NCBI GenBank assembly: GCA_013178375.1
Contig: JABLXQ010000010.1
Coordinates: 78,394-142,393, forward strand
Source of the DNA: Gammaproteobacteria bacterium
GTDB lineage: Bacteria; Pseudomonadota; Gammaproteobacteria; Pseudomonadales; Ketobacteraceae
DNA: 64,000 nucleotides
Direction of reading: 5' to 3'
Position 1 is the stretch's first letter. Every line of letters begins with the position of its first letter. This document shows, piece after piece, positions 63,397-64,000 of the stretch. A program made the translations under genes and the position numbers. The notes below the pieces were generated by a model, which worked only from the letters and a program-made list of their open reading frames with translations, had not been told where the DNA came from and did not search any database.

Positions 63397-64000
63397 GTGA
63401 CGGAAATAACTTTGAATACAGTGCAACAGAATGGCAATCAGGTGGCGCGATCTGCCAACAAGCCCTTGCTGGCGATTTATGGCGTGATGTCGTATCTGAT
63501 TGGATTTTCGGGGTTGATGGCCCTGATTCTGACCATGGCGGGGTTGTTGCCCATGGCCAGTTGGGTGGTGCTGACCAATAACAGTGCGGTGGCCATTGTG
63601 ATCAATATACTGCTGACCGGCCTGTTTGGTCTGCAGCATTCGGTGATGGCGCGGCCGTTCTTCAAGCAGGCGTTCCAGCGCTGGTTTGGCCAGGCCAGTG
63701 AGCGCAGCACCTTTGTCTGGACCAGTGGCGCCACGCTGTTGCTGGTGCTGGCATTGTGGCAACCGGTGCCAGGCGTGGTGTGGGCGGCGGAAACCACCAG
63801 TGGGCTCGCAGTAATGTGGAGCCTGTTCCTGCTCGGCTGGACCTATCTGTTCGCTGCCACCTTTGCCATCAACCACTTTGACCTGTACGGCTTGCGCCAG
63901 ATCTGGTTTGTCATCATGGACCGGCCCTATGAACCTACCGTATTCAAGGAAAACTGGATGTATCGCTACAGCCGCCACCCGATCATGCTGGGTGTGCTGA
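63397..64000 (+). CDS. MddA/NnrU-like membrane methyltransferase, cut by the window end
   Basis: The frame opens at GTG 63397, with AAGGAG 8 bases upstream, and runs 201 codons to the window edge. About five transmembrane segments are visible. GLQHSVMARPFFK near residue 78 and MYRYSRHPIMLG at the cut end are typical of the isoprenylcysteine methyltransferase-like families that include methanethiol S-methyltransferase MddA and NnrU. The RHP motif begins the SAM-binding end. MddA would make dimethyl sulphide from methanethiol; substrate assignment is tentative. Divergent from the HxlR regulator. Confidence 0.75.
   Translation, partial: MTEITLNTVQQNGNQVARSANKPLLAIYGVMSYLIGFSGLMALILTMAGLLPMASWVVLTNNSAVAIVINILLTGLFGLQHSVMARPFFKQAFQRWFGQASERSTFVWTSGATLLLVLALWQPVPGVVWAAETTSGLAVMWSLFLLGWTYLFAATFAINHFDLYGLRQIWFVIMDRPYEPTVFKENWMYRYSRHPIMLGVL

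Overview
The window looks like a chromosomal segment of a gammaproteobacterium. This rests on gene content (bfd-bfr, PiT phosphate transporter, an exosortase H-type sorting enzyme, DUF3391-type HD-GYP, several GGDEF/EAL proteins, a RoxA/RoxB-like dihaem cytochrome) and a fairly high GC content in the core genes; the species cannot be named from sequence alone. I see no tRNA, rRNA, CRISPR array, intact IS or prophage.

Layout. 1-3.6 kb: a truncated nucleotidyltransferase gene, bfd-bfr (iron storage and release) and a phosphate transporter. 3.6-11.3 kb: an exosortase H-like protease/transpeptidase (5570-6109) overlapping a membrane partner, flanked by two secreted enzymes that end in a matching C-terminal sorting tail (a subtilase and an 1139-residue SGNH hydrolase), with a Fic-domain regulator between. 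11.4-12.3 kb: a 21-bp heptad-repeat stretch beside a small orphan protein. 12.6-16.1 kb: a two-gene Gabija anti-phage system (gajA, gajB). 16.1-21.1 kb: single genes separated by long intergenic gaps carrying related ~60-bp repeats, an attC-like end, a palindrome and a probable IS21 end, i.e. an accessory region. 21.1-24.9 kb: a double-domain KaiC-like ATPase with a small partner, convergent with a GGDEF/EAL protein. 25.3-28.8 kb: a low-GC divergent response regulator/histidine kinase pair and a solo LuxR-type HTH.

29-37 kb holds mixed single genes: a small lipoprotein, a membrane protein, an acyltransferase, a mono-haem secreted protein, a hybrid kinase with an ethylene-receptor-like membrane domain, a stand-alone AID/APOBEC-like deaminase candidate, a GFA protein and a VOC protein. 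36.9-52.2 kb is the most unusual part: two divergent operons, one with a sorting-tail TSP3 protein and two lipoproteins, the other with a 569-residue exported protein, a 2976-residue exported giant protein and a parvulin-like lipoprotein foldase. I recognise no described system here and propose it as the candidate new system: a surface assembly whose giant subunit is folded by the lipoprotein isomerase and displayed with XrtH-processed and lipid-anchored partners.

52.2-56.7 kb is a signalling cluster (LuxR-type response regulator, PP2C phosphatase with a pseudo-receiver, HD-GYP phosphodiesterase, diguanylate cyclase). 56.8-64 kb has a dihaem rubber-oxygenase-like cytochrome, a catalase-fold-like exported protein, a LysE/ArgO fragment, a 5'-nucleotidase-like lipoprotein, an HxlR regulator and a divergent MddA/NnrU-like membrane methyltransferase cut by the window end.
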